From positions 372,001-436,000 of the forward strand of contig NZ_CP072426.1 of NCBI RefSeq assembly GCF_017742995.1: DNA of 64,000 nt. The letters run 5' to 3'. Numbering within the stretch: the first letter of the stretch is position 1; every line of letters starts with the position of its first letter. Positions 38,160-48,192 of this stretch are shown here, one piece after another. Made by a program: the position numbers and the translations under genes. The DNA comes from Pseudoalteromonas viridis. Lineage in GTDB: Bacteria; Pseudomonadota; Gammaproteobacteria; Enterobacterales; Alteromonadaceae. The notes beneath the pieces were generated by a model, which did no database searches, was not told where the DNA came from, and saw only the letters and a program-made list of their open reading frames with translations.

Positions 38160-39132
38160 TAATACTCCTTGGAAGATTGTTTTTTAGTAGTGAATCAATT
38201 TGTTCAAAAGTGGCGAGTATTTGCGGGCATTCGAAGACGACTGTGCCTTCAGGATAACGCATGGCCCGCGGTACCAGTATTCTATTGTCACATAGCGACT
38301 TTATAACGCTTTGAAGATAGTCAATTCTCACTTGCAGTTTTTTAGCCAGACTTGCTAAGAAAACCACAGGGTGGAACCAAAGAAACCTAATAACTGAAAG
38401 ATGTACTTGTGCTTGTGGCATTAGAATGAATGGAGCGGTTAATTTTTTATTTACGGTGTCGATTAAATTTAAACATTGTGAACTCGTCTCTTCAGCCCAC
38501 ATCTTCGCTTGAGACCAATAGTCACAATCAACATACTCGTTCGACGTTACGTCATAGTGATGTAACGCGTTAAAATAGTCGTCCTTATCAGCAGAAAGGC
38601 GGTATAAAAAGCATAATAAAAGGCTGGGCTGCTTGTGTAGCTGAGCAAAAGCCAAGGCCCTCGCTGTACGACCATTAGCATCGTAGAAAGGGTGAATATT
38701 AACCAGTCTTGAATAGTTAATTATTGTATTGAATAAGCCTGGCTCCTGGCATTTTACATCACTTACATACTTATTCATTAAAGCGTGTAAACGATCCGGT
38801 GAAGGTGGAATGTATAAGCGTTCACCGTTTGGAGCTGAAACCTTGCACTCAACCTTTCTTATTGTATCGTCAGGCTGACTGTTCAATAAAATAGCATTGG
38901 CGCGACACAGGGAGTTAACGCTCACTCCCTGGTTAATAAACACACTTATCGCTTTATTAAAAACATAGTTAAAATGAGCTTGCTGAAGTACAGCTTGATT
39001 ACGAAAACCTGCTTGTGATTCAAAAAGCGCAATCTGCGCCCTCGTGACACCTCTTGTCTGCCTCAGACTCGAACCTCCGGCTAAATAACGCACGAATAAG
39101 CGAGTCAAAACATCATTTTTTATGAAGTCCAT
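38149..39132 (-). CDS. Fic-domain protein (predicted AMP/NMP transferase)
   Basis: 327 aa. Seen: the Fic motif at residues 147-158, HPFYDANGRTAR, with catalytic His147 and the anion-binding DANGR loop (Ala in place of the commoner Gly); the flap region ERLYIPPSPDRLHALM about 104-119 that docks target side chains; and a C-terminal winged-helix-like part. I do not see a clear inhibitory (S/T)xxxE(G/N) helix. Fic enzymes usually transfer AMP from ATP to a hydroxyl on a protein. First gene of the island; its last codons contain the RHS ribosome binding site and start. Confidence 0.88.
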   Translation of the reverse strand: MDFIKNDVLTRLFVRYLAGGSSLRQTRGVTRAQIALFESQAGFRNQAVLQQAHFNYVFNKAISVFINQGVSVNSLCRANAILLNSQPDDTIRKVECKVSAPNGERLYIPPSPDRLHALMNKYVSDVKCQEPGLFNTIINYSRLVNIHPFYDANGRTARALAFAQLHKQPSLLLCFLYRLSADKDDYFNALHHYDVTSNEYVDCDYWSQAKMWAEETSSQCLNLIDTVNKKLTAPFILMPQAQVHLSVIRFLWFHPVVFLASLAKKLQVRIDYLQSVIKSLCDNRILVPRAMRYPEGTVVFECPQILATFEQIDSLLKNNLPRSINED

Positions 39133-39168
39133 CGGGTGAAAAATAAAACATGTAAAATATAATATCTT

Positions 39169-39177
39169 ATTATATCA
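39169..39177 (-). promoter_or_regulatory. Extended -10 promoter of the fic-RHS operon
   Basis: On the minus strand TGATATAAT matches the full extended -10 consensus TGnTATAAT. Transcription would start about 30 bp before the fic ATG. No good -35 element is seen, which is normal for extended -10 promoters. Confidence 0.6.
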
Positions 39178-39366
39178 TGCTTGTTCCCATTTCATAAATA
39201 GCTTAACAAAATTAATGCATAGATTTAAAGGATAACAAGGTAAAACTAACCAAAATGGATATTAAACAGCCAAAAAACATGGGGTTTAACAAAAACGTAA
39301 AAATAATCTCATTTTTCAGACAAGCATATACCTGTTAAATTGGAGTAATATGCGACCTTCATCACA

Positions 39367-39570
39367 TCAGCGCGCTTTTCTCTTCTCACAGGCCTGTAAA
39401 ACAATTCTTTTTTGCTCATTGCTGGATGACTGCCAGTTCATGATTTCATTGAGCGTTCTATAACACCCAACGCAGATATCGCTATCGTCTAGACAACAAT
39501 GGCGGATACAAGGCGATGGCACCTGCACCGCTTCTTCAGTTGTCGAATTGGGTTCTTTGTTTACGCTCAT
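39367..39570 (-). CDS. DUF1289 family protein
   Basis: 67 aa from ATG 39570, which is preferred over 39600 because GGAG precedes it. Seen: the four-Cys pattern PSPCIRHCCLDDSDICVGCYRT followed by E-x-x-x-W (NEIMNW), diagnostic for DUF1289, a small protein family with a probable metal- or cluster-binding Cys set. The role is unknown. It marks the chromosomal side of the RHS island. Confidence 0.88.
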   Translation of the reverse strand: MSVNKEPNSTTEEAVQVPSPCIRHCCLDDSDICVGCYRTLNEIMNWQSSSNEQKRIVLQACEKRKAR

Positions 39571-39783
39571 CAATCTACTCCGTAACACTGCACCAGGCAT
39601 TATACCCCATTAGACACGAGCTGAGATATTTTGCTTGCCAGCGGATAAAAAATGACTATGATGCGCGCAGCAAAGCAGGCAGCAAGCCATAAAGCCCAGA
39701 GCCACGAGGTTAAGATTACTTCTTCTCTTTTGCTTTAATGACACACTTTTTGATTTTGATACGACTTATTATAGGAAATCAGG

Positions 39784-40458
39784 TTGGCCGCTTTAGTTCA
39801 TTTTCGTGCAGGGCACGACGACTCAACAACAGATGACACACTGTTTTCACTCATTGCTGATGATTTACTTAGCCAGGGTTATAGCATTCGCCCGGGCGCA
39901 CTCCCGTGCGACTTGGCAGACGATTTACTGGCCTATCAGCACAGTTTAAGTACGCAAAAGTATGAACACGCCGGCATTGGCCGGGGCGATGATTTCTTAC
40001 ATAACGATTTTGTGCGTACAGACGAAATTTGCTGGATAAACGGCGAGTCAGCGCCCGGAAAGCGCTGGCTTGACTGGACCAGTCGGTTACAGCAATTTTT
40101 GAACCGTCGCTTGTATTTGGGGCTGTTCTCGTTCGAAAGCCACTTTGCTCATTACGCAAGCGGCAGTTATTACAAGCGTCATTACGACGCGTTTAGAGGT
40201 GAAACCAACCGCATCCTGTCACTGGTTACCTATCTGAACCCTGGGTGGGCACATGATGATGGGGGCGAAATGGTACTCTATCGGGATGACAATGACCTTG
40301 AAGGCATAAAAGTGGTCCCTTTGCACGGCACACTTGCCTTGTTTTTGAGTGAAGAGTTCCCACATGAAGTACTTCCTGCTAAGCGGGACAGATACTCTGT
40401 TGCAGGCTGGTTCAGGGTAAATACCTCGATTGCGGGTAAGATAGATCCCCCAAGATAA
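39784..40458 (+). CDS. 2-oxoglutarate/Fe(II)-dependent dioxygenase (prolyl-4-hydroxylase type)
   Basis: 224 aa. TTG start at 39784 after AGGAAATCAGG. Seen: double-stranded beta-helix core with the Fe ligands His-x-Asp in RHYDAFRGE, a distal His in EFPHEVLP, and the 2-oxoglutarate-binding Arg in RYSVAGWFR. Resembles the P4Hc/SM-20 type hydroxylases that modify proteins such as EF-Tu or ribosomal proteins in some bacteria. The target here is unknown. Confidence 0.85.
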   Translation: MAALVHFRAGHDDSTTDDTLFSLIADDLLSQGYSIRPGALPCDLADDLLAYQHSLSTQKYEHAGIGRGDDFLHNDFVRTDEICWINGESAPGKRWLDWTSRLQQFLNRRLYLGLFSFESHFAHYASGSYYKRHYDAFRGETNRILSLVTYLNPGWAHDDGGEMVLYRDDNDLEGIKVVPLHGTLALFLSEEFPHEVLPAKRDRYSVAGWFRVNTSIAGKIDPPR

Positions 40459-40472
40459 AATCTGGCGCTAAG

Positions 40473-40496
40473 CCCGGACAAAGCACCTTGTCCGGG
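40473..40496. terminator. Hairpin between convergent genes, possible terminator
   Basis: CCCGGACAA, 6-nt loop, TTGTCCGGG: perfect 9-bp arms between the dioxygenase gene and the small minus-strand gene. There is no T run, so its termination role is uncertain. Confidence 0.5.
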
Positions 40497-40505
40497 ACTT
40501 AGGTA

Positions 40506-40733
40506 TTAGGCCCAAGTATCTAAATGTTGCTCTTCGTCGTCGATCTCACTATCATCTTCGTCTTTTTTGCGCGCATCTTCCTCTTTATGCTTTTGCTGCG
40601 CCATCTCCAGTAGGTGCTTTTTACGCTTAATCCTTTCTGTTCGATTGTCAAGCACTCCTGCAACTTTAAACGGGCCATCATGACTCACCTGCAACCGAAC
40701 TATCGGCGCCAGAAACGGCTTAAATGCATCCAT
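40506..40733 (-). CDS. Small charged protein, unknown function
   Basis: 75 aa from ATG 40733, chosen because GAGGTG lies just before it. An apolar first half (MDAFKPFLAPIVRLQVSHDG) is followed by a strongly charged Lys/Glu/Asp-rich tail from about residue 35, probably helical. I do not recognise the family. It is divergent from the his operon. Confidence 0.6.
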   Translation of the reverse strand: MDAFKPFLAPIVRLQVSHDGPFKVAGVLDNRTERIKRKKHLLEMAQQKHKEEDARKKDEDDSEIDDEEQHLDTWA

Positions 40734-40904
40734 AATCCACCTCATTTCGTGGTATTTCATGCCTTTATTATCGACAGTTATAATTTATTCTTTAATTTAT
40801 GCAAAAAAGTACTTGCGCGCAATTCATCTCCTGTGTTTATCTATAAATACATTTTGAGCGCCTGATGCGCGTCACGTTTTAGATAAACAACAAGAGAATC
40901 TGAC

Positions 40905-40955
40905 ATGCTTATTACACTGACAGCTATCCATCATCACCATCATACACCGGGATAA
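40905..40955 (+). CDS. hisL: his operon leader peptide
   Basis: 16 codons, MLITLTAIHHHHHTPG, with five consecutive His codons. Ribosome stalling at these codons when charged His-tRNA is scarce favours the antiterminator downstream. A -10-like TATAAA at 40842-40847 may be the promoter. Too short for ordinary ORF detection. Confidence 0.95.
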   Translation: MLITLTAIHHHHHTPG

Positions 40956-40991
40956 CCTGTCAGGTATTTCGCTGGTGGGTTATTCCTTCAA

Positions 40992-41060
40992 GGAACCTCC
41001 GGCGAACTAGCACTCAACATAATTTATTTTCGCCCTGAGGTTCCCTCGGGGCTTTTAGTT
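40992..41060 (+). terminator. his attenuator: antiterminator and terminator
   Basis: Terminator stem GCCCTGAGG (41032-41040) with CCTCGGGGC (41044-41052), then TTTTAGTTTTT. Competing antiterminator GGAACCTC (40992-40999) pairs perfectly with GAGGTTCC (41037-41044). An upstream hairpin GGTTATTCC...GGAACC would sequester the antiterminator strand when His is plentiful. Together this is classical His attenuation. Confidence 0.92.
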
Positions 41061-41081
41061 TTTAAACTTAGGAAATAAATT

Positions 41082-41981
41082 ATGAACACCAACAACCGTT
41101 TACGAATTGCAATTCAAAAATCTGGCCGCCTTTCTAAGGACTGTCAGTCACTACTCAAACAGCTTGGGATTAAACTCAATCTGCGCGAACAGCGCCTGAT
41201 CGCCCACTCTACCAATATGCCAATCGATGTACTGAGAGTCCGTGATGACGATATTCCGGGTTTGGTGATGGACGGTGTGTGCGACCTGGGCATTGTTGGC
41301 GAAAACGTATTGGTTGAAACGCAGGCTGAACGTCAGCGCAACGGGCAGCCCAGCGAAGTCAGCAAGCTCGCAAAACTCGACTTTGGTTACTGTCGCCTGG
41401 CATTGGCCTGGCCTCAGGAGCTGGGTATGCAGGATAAAAGCTGGTTCAACGGCAAACGCATCGCAACCACATACCCTGAGATTTTGAAGCAGTACCTTGA
41501 ACAAGAGCAGATTGATGCCAGTGTCGTTATGCTAACGGGCTCGGTAGAAGTTGCCCCTCGTGCTGGCCTTGCCGATGCAATCTGCGATCTGGTATCAACC
41601 GGTGCAACACTCGAAGCAAACGGCCTGATGCAGGGCGACACCATTTTGGAGTCGAACGCTTGTCTTATCCAAAACGCCAGTCTTAATGACGACGATAAAC
41701 TCTCACTTATCAATAAGCTGATGCCTCGTTTGCGTGGTGTGAAACAGGCAAAAGAAAGCAAATACATTATGTTACACGCGCCAAAAGCGAAACTTGATGA
41801 GATCTGTGCGTTGTTGCCGGGGACAGGTCAACCAACCCTGCTTGCTCTGGCCGGAAGCGAAGAATATGTTGCTCTGCACATGGTCAGCAGCGAAACCCTG
41901 TTCTGGGAAACCATGGAAGAGCTCAAAGCGCTTGGCGCAAACTCCATTCTTGTTATGCCAATCGAAAAAATGATGGAGTAA
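41082..41981 (+). CDS. hisG: ATP phosphoribosyltransferase, long form
   Basis: First, feedback-controlled step of histidine synthesis: ATP + PRPP to phosphoribosyl-ATP. 299 aa, the long form with its own C-terminal His-binding regulatory domain, so no HisZ is needed. Seen: [25 protein letters not shown], and the PRPP loop [26 protein letters not shown] precedes the ATG. Head of hisGDCBHAFI. Confidence 0.97.
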   Translation: MNTNNRLRIAIQKSGRLSKDCQSLLKQLGIKLNLREQRLIAHSTNMPIDVLRVRDDDIPGLVMDGVCDLGIVGENVLVETQAERQRNGQPSEVSKLAKLDFGYCRLALAWPQELGMQDKSWFNGKRIATTYPEILKQYLEQEQIDASVVMLTGSVEVAPRAGLADAICDLVSTGATLEANGLMQGDTILESNACLIQNASLNDDDKLSLINKLMPRLRGVKQAKESKYIMLHAPKAKLDEICALLPGTGQPTLLALAGSEEYVALHMVSSETLFWETMEELKALGANSILVMPIEKMME

Positions 41982-41987
41982 CCACGT

Positions 41988-43280
41988 ATGTTTATCTGGA
42001 ATGAGGCGGACCGGGCTCAACAAAAGGCAGCACTTGAACGCCCTGCCGTAACTATCAGTGATGAGCTGGAAAAAGTGGTTGCAAAAATCATTGCAGAAGT
42101 CGAGCTTAACGGTGATGAAGCATTGCTGGAATATGCCCGCAAGTTCGATAAACGTGCTCAGCCTCGGTTACTGGTATCCGCAGAAGAAATTCAGGCCAGT
42201 GAAGGCGTTATTTCAGCGCAACTTAAACAGGCCATCGACCAGGCTTATAGTAATATTCGCGCATTTCACGCACTACAAGTGCCTGTAGAAAAACGCCTCG
42301 AAACACAACCAGGTGTTATATGCGAGCTTAAGTATCAAGCCATTGAAGCGGTTGGTCTGTACGTTCCGGGCGGCAGTGCACCATTGCCCTCTTCTGTACT
42401 TATGCAAGGGGTCTGTGCGCAACTGGCAGGGGCACGAACAGTTGTATTGTGCACGCCAGTTAACGGTGAACAAAGCATTGATCCTGCAATTTTATATGCG
42501 GCCAAAAAATGCGGCATTACCACAATCGTTGAAAGTGGTGGTGCCGGTGCAGTTGCAGCAATGGCGCTGGGTACCCAAAGCGTGCCAAAAGTAGACAAAG
42601 TATTTGGGCCGGGAAACGCCTTTGTGACTATGGCCAAACAGCTACTGTCGCAATCGCTTCCAGGATTTGCCATTGATATGCCCGCAGGACCCTCAGAAGT
42701 ATTGGTCATTGCCGATGAGCGCGCTAATCCGGCTTACGTTGCCGCGGATCTGCTCTCGCAAGCCGAACACGGCCCCGACTCTCAGGTACTGCTGCTCAGC
42801 AACAGCAAACAGCTTATTAAAGAGGCCCAGGGCGAACTGGACCGTCAGTTGTTGCAACTAAGCCGCGCTGACATCGCCAAACAGGCGCTTAAAAATAGCA
42901 CGCTTATTCTGGTCGAAGATATAGAGCAGGCATTTGCGGTTAGCGCAGAGTATGGACCTGAGCACCTGATATTACAGCTCGGTGAACCAGCGCCCTATCT
43001 GCCTTTAGTTAAAAATGCCGGCTCTGTGTTTGTTGGTGACTACACGCCAGAGTCAGCGGGTGATTACGCGTCAGGTACTAACCATGTATTGCCAACGTAT
43101 GGTTACAGTCGCTGCTATTCGAGCCTCAATCTGCTCGACTTTTATCGCACTTACACGCAACAGACAATCAGTAAAGGGGGTTTACAGTTGCTAAGCAAGG
43201 CTATTTTACCCCTGGCTGAGGCGGAAGGCCTGGATGCCCACGCCAATGCTGTCAAAATAAGGCTGGAAAACAACGCATGA
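41988..43280 (+). CDS. hisD: Histidinol dehydrogenase
   Basis: Last two steps of the pathway: L-histidinol to L-histidine with 2 NAD+, zinc-dependent. 430 aa. Seen: GLYVPGGSAPLPSSVLM, VFGPGNAFVTMAKQ, IDMPAGPSEVLVIAD, and SQAEHGPDSQVLLLS with the metal-binding Gln/His. It lies 6 bp after hisG and overlaps hisC by 4 bp. Confidence 0.97.
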   Translation: MFIWNEADRAQQKAALERPAVTISDELEKVVAKIIAEVELNGDEALLEYARKFDKRAQPRLLVSAEEIQASEGVISAQLKQAIDQAYSNIRAFHALQVPVEKRLETQPGVICELKYQAIEAVGLYVPGGSAPLPSSVLMQGVCAQLAGARTVVLCTPVNGEQSIDPAILYAAKKCGITTIVESGGAGAVAAMALGTQSVPKVDKVFGPGNAFVTMAKQLLSQSLPGFAIDMPAGPSEVLVIADERANPAYVAADLLSQAEHGPDSQVLLLSNSKQLIKEAQGELDRQLLQLSRADIAKQALKNSTLILVEDIEQAFAVSAEYGPEHLILQLGEPAPYLPLVKNAGSVFVGDYTPESAGDYASGTNHVLPTYGYSRCYSSLNLLDFYRTYTQQTISKGGLQLLSKAILPLAEAEGLDAHANAVKIRLENNA

Positions 43281-44338
43281 GTCAAATTCAATTACCTGAA
43301 AACATCGCATCACTGAACGCTTATAGTTCAGCTAAGAGCGAAAAACTCAACGGCACAACCTGGCTTAATGCCAACGAAAGCCCTTATTCAAGGCGTGTGA
43401 GCCTCGACTTTGAAGCACTTAACCGCTATCCGGATCCACAACCCGAAGCGGTGATCAAGGCTTACGCCAGTTATGCGGGCCTTAGCCCAGAGCAGGTGTT
43501 AATGACGCGTGGTGCTGATGAAGGCATCGAGCTGTTAGTGCGCACTTATTGTGTACCCGGACAAGACAAAATCGCTTTGTTCCTGCCAACGTACGGCATG
43601 TATAAAGTAACGGCAGATACCCACAATGTCGGGATCACAGCACTTGAGCAGAGCCTGCTGCAACAAGGCAGCGCTGCAGAAATTGCAGACGCGGTTGGCA
43701 ACGCCAAGCTGGTATTTATCTGTAACCCCAACAACCCGACCGGCGCAACGGTAAGCACAGACAAAATTGCTGCAATTGCAGCTGCCCTCAAAGGCAAGGC
43801 ATTGGTTGTCGTCGATGAAGCTTATATTGAGTTTTGTGAACAACTTACCGCAGCGAGCCTGTTATCTGATTTCGATAACCTGGTGGTGTTGCGCACCCTG
43901 TCAAAGGCATTTGCCCTGGCCGGGCTCAGAACCGGGTTTACCCTGGCTCCTCCCGACGTGCTTGCACCAATCCGCAAGGTTATCGCCCCTTACCCAGTGT
44001 CTGCTGTAGTGGCGCAAATAGCACAGGAAGCGTTGACCCCGGATGCCATTACCCAGATGCGACGTCAGGTCAGTATTCTCAATAAAGCAAAAGAAAAGCT
44101 CACTGAGGTTCTAGGGGGATCCGAAAAAATTGCCAAAGTCATGATTGGTGAAGGCAACTTTATTACAGTCCAGGTACGACAGGTAAACGATATTAAACAG
44201 GCGATGCAATCAGGTCTTATCATGCGTCCCTTTACCCTCTTCGGTGAGGATAATTGGTTGCGCATTTCAATTGGTAGCGAGCAGGAATTAGAACAAGTCA
44301 GACGCTGGCTGACACAACCACAGGCAGAACAACAATGA
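43277..44338 (+). CDS. hisC: Histidinol-phosphate aminotransferase
   Basis: PLP-dependent conversion of imidazole acetol phosphate to histidinol phosphate. 353 aa, fold type I. Seen: [31 protein letters not shown], and the PLP lysine in [15 protein letters not shown]. Overlaps both neighbours by 4 bp (ATGA type), so translation is coupled. Confidence 0.96.
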   Translation: MSQIQLPENIASLNAYSSAKSEKLNGTTWLNANESPYSRRVSLDFEALNRYPDPQPEAVIKAYASYAGLSPEQVLMTRGADEGIELLVRTYCVPGQDKIALFLPTYGMYKVTADTHNVGITALEQSLLQQGSAAEIADAVGNAKLVFICNPNNPTGATVSTDKIAAIAAALKGKALVVVDEAYIEFCEQLTAASLLSDFDNLVVLRTLSKAFALAGLRTGFTLAPPDVLAPIRKVIAPYPVSAVVAQIAQEALTPDAITQMRRQVSILNKAKEKLTEVLGGSEKIAKVMIGEGNFITVQVRQVNDIKQAMQSGLIMRPFTLFGEDNWLRISIGSEQELEQVRRWLTQPQAEQQ

Positions 44339-45396
44339 GCACACCTTATTTAGTCATCGACCGAGATGGCACATTAATTGAAGAACCCATTTCGGACAAA
44401 CAGGTAGACAGTCTGGAAAAGCTGGCTTTGCTACCCAATGTGATCCCGGCTTTACTGTCGCTACAAGCCGCCGGTTACAAACTGGTCATGGTCTCAAATC
44501 AGGACGGACTGGGCACCGATAGCTTTCCAGAGGAAGACTTCGCCCAGCCCCACAATCAAATGATGGCGATTTTTACCAGTCAGGGGATCCGTTTTGAAGA
44601 GGTGTTGATTTGTCCACACTTTGACGAAGACAACTGTCAGTGCCGAAAACCAAAAACAGGTTTGCTAACCAGCCTGATGCGCTCGGGTAAAGTTGATCTT
44701 GCAAACTCCTATGTGATTGGTGACAGGCAAACCGATGTCGAACTGGCTAACAATCTATGTATTGAAGGTATTCTTTATGATGACAACTGGCCTGAAATTG
44801 TCACCCGCTTGACAACCCAAAACCGTCAGGCATCAGTACAACGTAACACCAAAGAAACGCAAATCAACCTGGCACTTAACCTCGACCAAAATAGTGTCGG
44901 ATCTATCAGCACAGGGCTTGGCTTTTTTGATCACATGCTGGACCAAATTCGCACTCACGCGAACATCGGTCTGACGATAGAAGCCAGTGGCGATCTGCAC
45001 ATTGATGAGCACCACCTGGTAGAAGACATTGGCATTGCTCTTGGGCAAGCACTGAAACAAGCGCTCGGCACTAAGTCACAGATCGCCCGTTATGGCTTCG
45101 CATTGCCAATGGATGAATGCAAAGCTGAGTGTCAGCTGGACTTATCTGGCCGGGCATCATTTGTGCTGAACGCCGACTTTAGTCGTGAAAAAGTGGGCGA
45201 TCTGGATGTGCAAATGGTTGAACACTTCTTTAAGTCGCTGGCAGATAACGCCAACATCAGCCTGATCCTGTCAGTCAGCGAAGGTAACTGCCACCACCAG
45301 GTTGAAGGCTTGTTTAAAGTCTTTGCGCGAGCGCTGCGTATGGCCATCGCCAAAGATACCAGCCAGCAAACTGCAAGCTCTAAGGGGTGCTTATGA
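44335..45396 (+). CDS. hisB: Bifunctional histidinol-phosphatase / imidazoleglycerol-phosphate dehydratase
   Basis: 353 aa. N-terminal HAD phosphatase about 1-160 ([11 protein letters not shown] nucleophile motif; Zn site [14 protein letters not shown]) and C-terminal IGP dehydratase about 165-353 ([30 protein letters not shown] with metal-binding His residues). The fused form is typical of gammaproteobacteria. Confidence 0.97.
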   Translation: MSTPYLVIDRDGTLIEEPISDKQVDSLEKLALLPNVIPALLSLQAAGYKLVMVSNQDGLGTDSFPEEDFAQPHNQMMAIFTSQGIRFEEVLICPHFDEDNCQCRKPKTGLLTSLMRSGKVDLANSYVIGDRQTDVELANNLCIEGILYDDNWPEIVTRLTTQNRQASVQRNTKETQINLALNLDQNSVGSISTGLGFFDHMLDQIRTHANIGLTIEASGDLHIDEHHLVEDIGIALGQALKQALGTKSQIARYGFALPMDECKAECQLDLSGRASFVLNADFSREKVGDLDVQMVEHFFKSLADNANISLILSVSEGNCHHQVEGLFKVFARALRMAIAKDTSQQTASSKGCL

Positions 45397-45983
45397 TTGC
45401 CATCATTAACACGGGCTGTGCCAATATCAACTCAGTGCGCTTTGCTTTTGAACGTCTGGGTGTGAATCCGGAAGTGATCCGCGACCCGGCACAGCTAAAG
45501 CAATTTGAGAGAGCGGTGTTACCCGGCGTCGGACACGCCTCTGTGGCAATGAAACGCCTGCGCGACCAGGGTTGGGACACCGCCATCGCTGAGTATCAAA
45601 ATCCGCTCATGGGCATTTGTCTTGGCATGCAGCTGCTGTGCGACGAAACCGAAGAAGGGGGCGTTCAGTGTCTGGGCCAAATTCCCGGCAAAGTCAGCTA
45701 CCTTGAAACCGGTCAGTTAACCAGTCCGCACATGGGCTGGAATACCTTATCTGTGTGCAAGGCACATCCCCTGACACAAGGGCTTAACCCAGACGATCAA
45801 GTGTATTTTGTCCATAGTTTTGCCCACGCCAGCAATGCCAACACACTGGTCGAAAGCGAATATGGCACACGTTTCTCTGCCGTGGTTGCCAAAGACAATT
45901 ATGCCGGTATGCAGTTTCACCCGGAAAAAAGCGCCAAAGTGGGTGCAACCTTATTGAATAACTTCCTGAACTGGCAATTATAA
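45393..45983 (+). CDS. hisH: Imidazole glycerol phosphate synthase, glutaminase subunit
   Basis: 196 aa class I glutamine amidotransferase that supplies NH3 to HisF. ATG 45393 (ATGA overlap with hisB) after AAGGGG is preferred over GTG 45387. Seen: nucleophile Cys in GICLGMQLL about residue 76, and the His/Glu pair in FHPEKS near the C-terminus. Confidence 0.97.
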   Translation: MIAIINTGCANINSVRFAFERLGVNPEVIRDPAQLKQFERAVLPGVGHASVAMKRLRDQGWDTAIAEYQNPLMGICLGMQLLCDETEEGGVQCLGQIPGKVSYLETGQLTSPHMGWNTLSVCKAHPLTQGLNPDDQVYFVHSFAHASNANTLVESEYGTRFSAVVAKDNYAGMQFHPEKSAKVGATLLNNFLNWQL

Positions 45984-45993
45984 GGACAAGATA

Positions 45994-46728
45994 ATGATCA
46001 TTCCTGCATTAGATGTATTACAAAACCAGATTGTACGCCTGTATCAGGGCAAGTATGACACCGCACAGTTCTACCCTTTCGAGCTGGCAAGTCGCTTAAA
46101 AGCCTATCAGGATGCAGGCGCCGCCAAATTGCACCTGGTTGATCTGGAAGGCGCGCGCGACCCACAAAAGAAACAATGGCAACAGATCCAGCAAGCCACA
46201 GCCGAGCTGACGGCCCCTTATCAGGTGGGCGGCGGGATCCGTCGTTATGAAGACGTGAAACAATGGCTTAAAGCAGGCGCACAACAAGTTGTGATTGGCT
46301 CCATGGCCGTAGATAGCAAAGAAGAAGTTGCCGCATGGATTGAAGAGTTTGGTGCCGAGCGCTTTGTCATCGCACTGGATGTAAAACGCAGCGCATCGGG
46401 CTGGGCAGTTGCCACCCATGGCTGGCTCGAGGAGTCTCAGTTAAGCCTGTTTGAACTCATTGATTTTTACCTGGCGCTGGGTGTGTATGACTTTTTATGC
46501 ACGGACATCAGTAAAGATGGCACTATGACAGGTCCCTCTTTTGCGCTCTATCAGGAAATCGTCGCGCACAGTCCAGGCGTCAGGGTTCAGGCTTCGGGTG
46601 GCGTCAGCAGTTTAGATGATATTCGTCAGTTGATTGAACTGGGCGTAAGTGGAATTATTCTGGGTAAGTCGTTACTGGATGGCGCATTTACTGTTGAGGA
46701 GGCAATCGCATGTTATCAAAGCGCATAA
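45994..46728 (+). CDS. hisA: ProFAR isomerase
   Basis: TIM-barrel isomerase of 244 aa acting on ProFAR (phosphoribosylformimino-AICAR-P). Seen: catalytic Asp in IIPALDVL near residue 8, [14 protein letters not shown], the second catalytic Asp in [10 protein letters not shown], and phosphate-binding ASGGVSS. Ends 18 bp inside hisF. Confidence 0.97.
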   Translation: MIIPALDVLQNQIVRLYQGKYDTAQFYPFELASRLKAYQDAGAAKLHLVDLEGARDPQKKQWQQIQQATAELTAPYQVGGGIRRYEDVKQWLKAGAQQVVIGSMAVDSKEEVAAWIEEFGAERFVIALDVKRSASGWAVATHGWLEESQLSLFELIDFYLALGVYDFLCTDISKDGTMTGPSFALYQEIVAHSPGVRVQASGGVSSLDDIRQLIELGVSGIILGKSLLDGAFTVEEAIACYQSA

Positions 46729-47483
46729 TCCCCTGCCTCGATGTCAAAAATGGCCAGGTTGTTAAAGGCGTTAAGTTTAAGCAACACGAAATCGTTGGCG
46801 AGATCCTTGAGCTTGCCGCGCTTTACAGTCAGGCCGGGGCCGATGAACTGGTGTTTTATGAGATCAGTGCCAGCGTTGAGAAACGCTTGCTGGATGTTAA
46901 CTGGGTCAGGGACATAGCCCGCCATATTGATATTCCTTTTTGCGTTGCCGGCGGCATTAAATCGGTTGCGGATGCCGCAAAGGTGCTAGAGCAAGGTGCT
47001 GATAAAATCTCCATTAACAGCCCGGCTATCGCGCGGCCCGAACTCATTAAAGAGCTGCACGATGAGTTTGGCAAACAATGTGTGGTCGTTGGTATAGACA
47101 GCTTTTTTGATGCCAACACCGGCGAATATCTGGTGTACCAGCTAACCGGCGACCCTAATAGCGCCAGCCAGACACGCTATAAAACCAGTGAATGGGTACA
47201 GCGTGTTCAGGAACTTGGAGCCGGAGAAATTGTTCTCAACTGCATGAACCAGGATGGCGTAAGAAAAGGCTATGACATTGAACAGCTGAGCAACATTCGC
47301 AAACAATGTGACGTACCACTGATTGCCTCAGGCGGCGCGGGCGTTATGCAGGACTTTGTTGATGTATTTCAGCAAGCCGACGTCGATGGTGCGCTGGCAG
47401 CCAGTGTCTTTCACAAACAGCTCATTGAAATTGATGCGCTTAAACAATACTTAGCAGCTAACAAGGTACCTTGCAGATTATGA
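46710..47483 (+). CDS. hisF: Imidazole glycerol phosphate synthase, cyclase subunit
   Basis: 257 aa TIM barrel. Joins HisH-supplied ammonia to PRFAR, giving IGP and AICAR. Seen: [15 protein letters not shown] with catalytic Asp11, [19 protein letters not shown] with the second catalytic Asp, and ASGGAG phosphate binding. Overlaps hisA by 19 bp and hisI by 4 bp. Confidence 0.97.
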   Translation: MLSKRIIPCLDVKNGQVVKGVKFKQHEIVGEILELAALYSQAGADELVFYEISASVEKRLLDVNWVRDIARHIDIPFCVAGGIKSVADAAKVLEQGADKISINSPAIARPELIKELHDEFGKQCVVVGIDSFFDANTGEYLVYQLTGDPNSASQTRYKTSEWVQRVQELGAGEIVLNCMNQDGVRKGYDIEQLSNIRKQCDVPLIASGGAGVMQDFVDVFQQADVDGALAASVFHKQLIEIDALKQYLAANKVPCRL

Positions 47484-48091
47484 AACTCACCCCGGAAAAC
47501 CTAACCAGTTTAGACTTCAATAAAATGTCGCTGATCCCCGCCATCGTGCAAGACGCACAAAGCGGTGTTATCCTCATGCAGGGCTTTATGGATCAGGCTG
47601 CACTCGACGCGACTTTTGAAAAAGGCCTCGTCACCTTCTACTCTCGCTCAAAACAGCGGCTCTGGACCAAAGGTGAAGAGTCAGGCAATGTATTAAAGCT
47701 GGTTTCAGCCTACACAGATTGCGATCGCGACAGCCTGCTGCTGCTTGCAAATCCAGCCGGGCCAACCTGCCACCTCGGCACACAAAGTTGCTTTGCCGAC
47801 GCGCGTCCGGCAATTAGCTTCCTGTCTGAGCTGGAGCGCGTCATTTGCGAGCGCAAAGACGCCGATCCAGAACAAAGTTACACGGCCTCTTTGTTCGCCA
47901 AAGATCTCAGCCGCAGCTGCCAAAAAGTCGGTGAAGAAGGCGTTGAGGTGGCACTGGCAGCCATGAAGCAAGATCAACTCGAATTGCGCAACGAATCTGC
48001 GGATCTGCTCTACCACCTGATTGTATTGCTACAACGTAGTGGTTTATCCCTTGAGCAAGTTGTAGAAACACTAAGCGAACGTCATAAATAA
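47480..48091 (+). CDS. hisI: Phosphoribosyl-AMP cyclohydrolase / phosphoribosyl-ATP pyrophosphatase
   Basis: 203 aa bifunctional HisIE. N-terminal cyclohydrolase with Zn/Mg ligands in TDCDRDSL and [10 protein letters not shown]-terminal pyrophosphatase with [11 protein letters not shown] and [12 protein letters not shown] 47480 overlaps the hisF stop (ATGA). It is the last gene of the operon; no strong terminator is seen in the 100 bp that follow. Confidence 0.96.
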   Translation: MKLTPENLTSLDFNKMSLIPAIVQDAQSGVILMQGFMDQAALDATFEKGLVTFYSRSKQRLWTKGEESGNVLKLVSAYTDCDRDSLLLLANPAGPTCHLGTQSCFADARPAISFLSELERVICERKDADPEQSYTASLFAKDLSRSCQKVGEEGVEVALAAMKQDQLELRNESADLLYHLIVLLQRSGLSLEQVVETLSERHK

Positions 48092-48192
48092 TGCTGAGTT
48101 TTCTGCGAACTCAGCCTGCTTCATGCTATGCTCAGGCCAGTTGAGTCATTTCAGGCTCAACTGGCTCCACAATTCAGATGAAGGATATAGCC

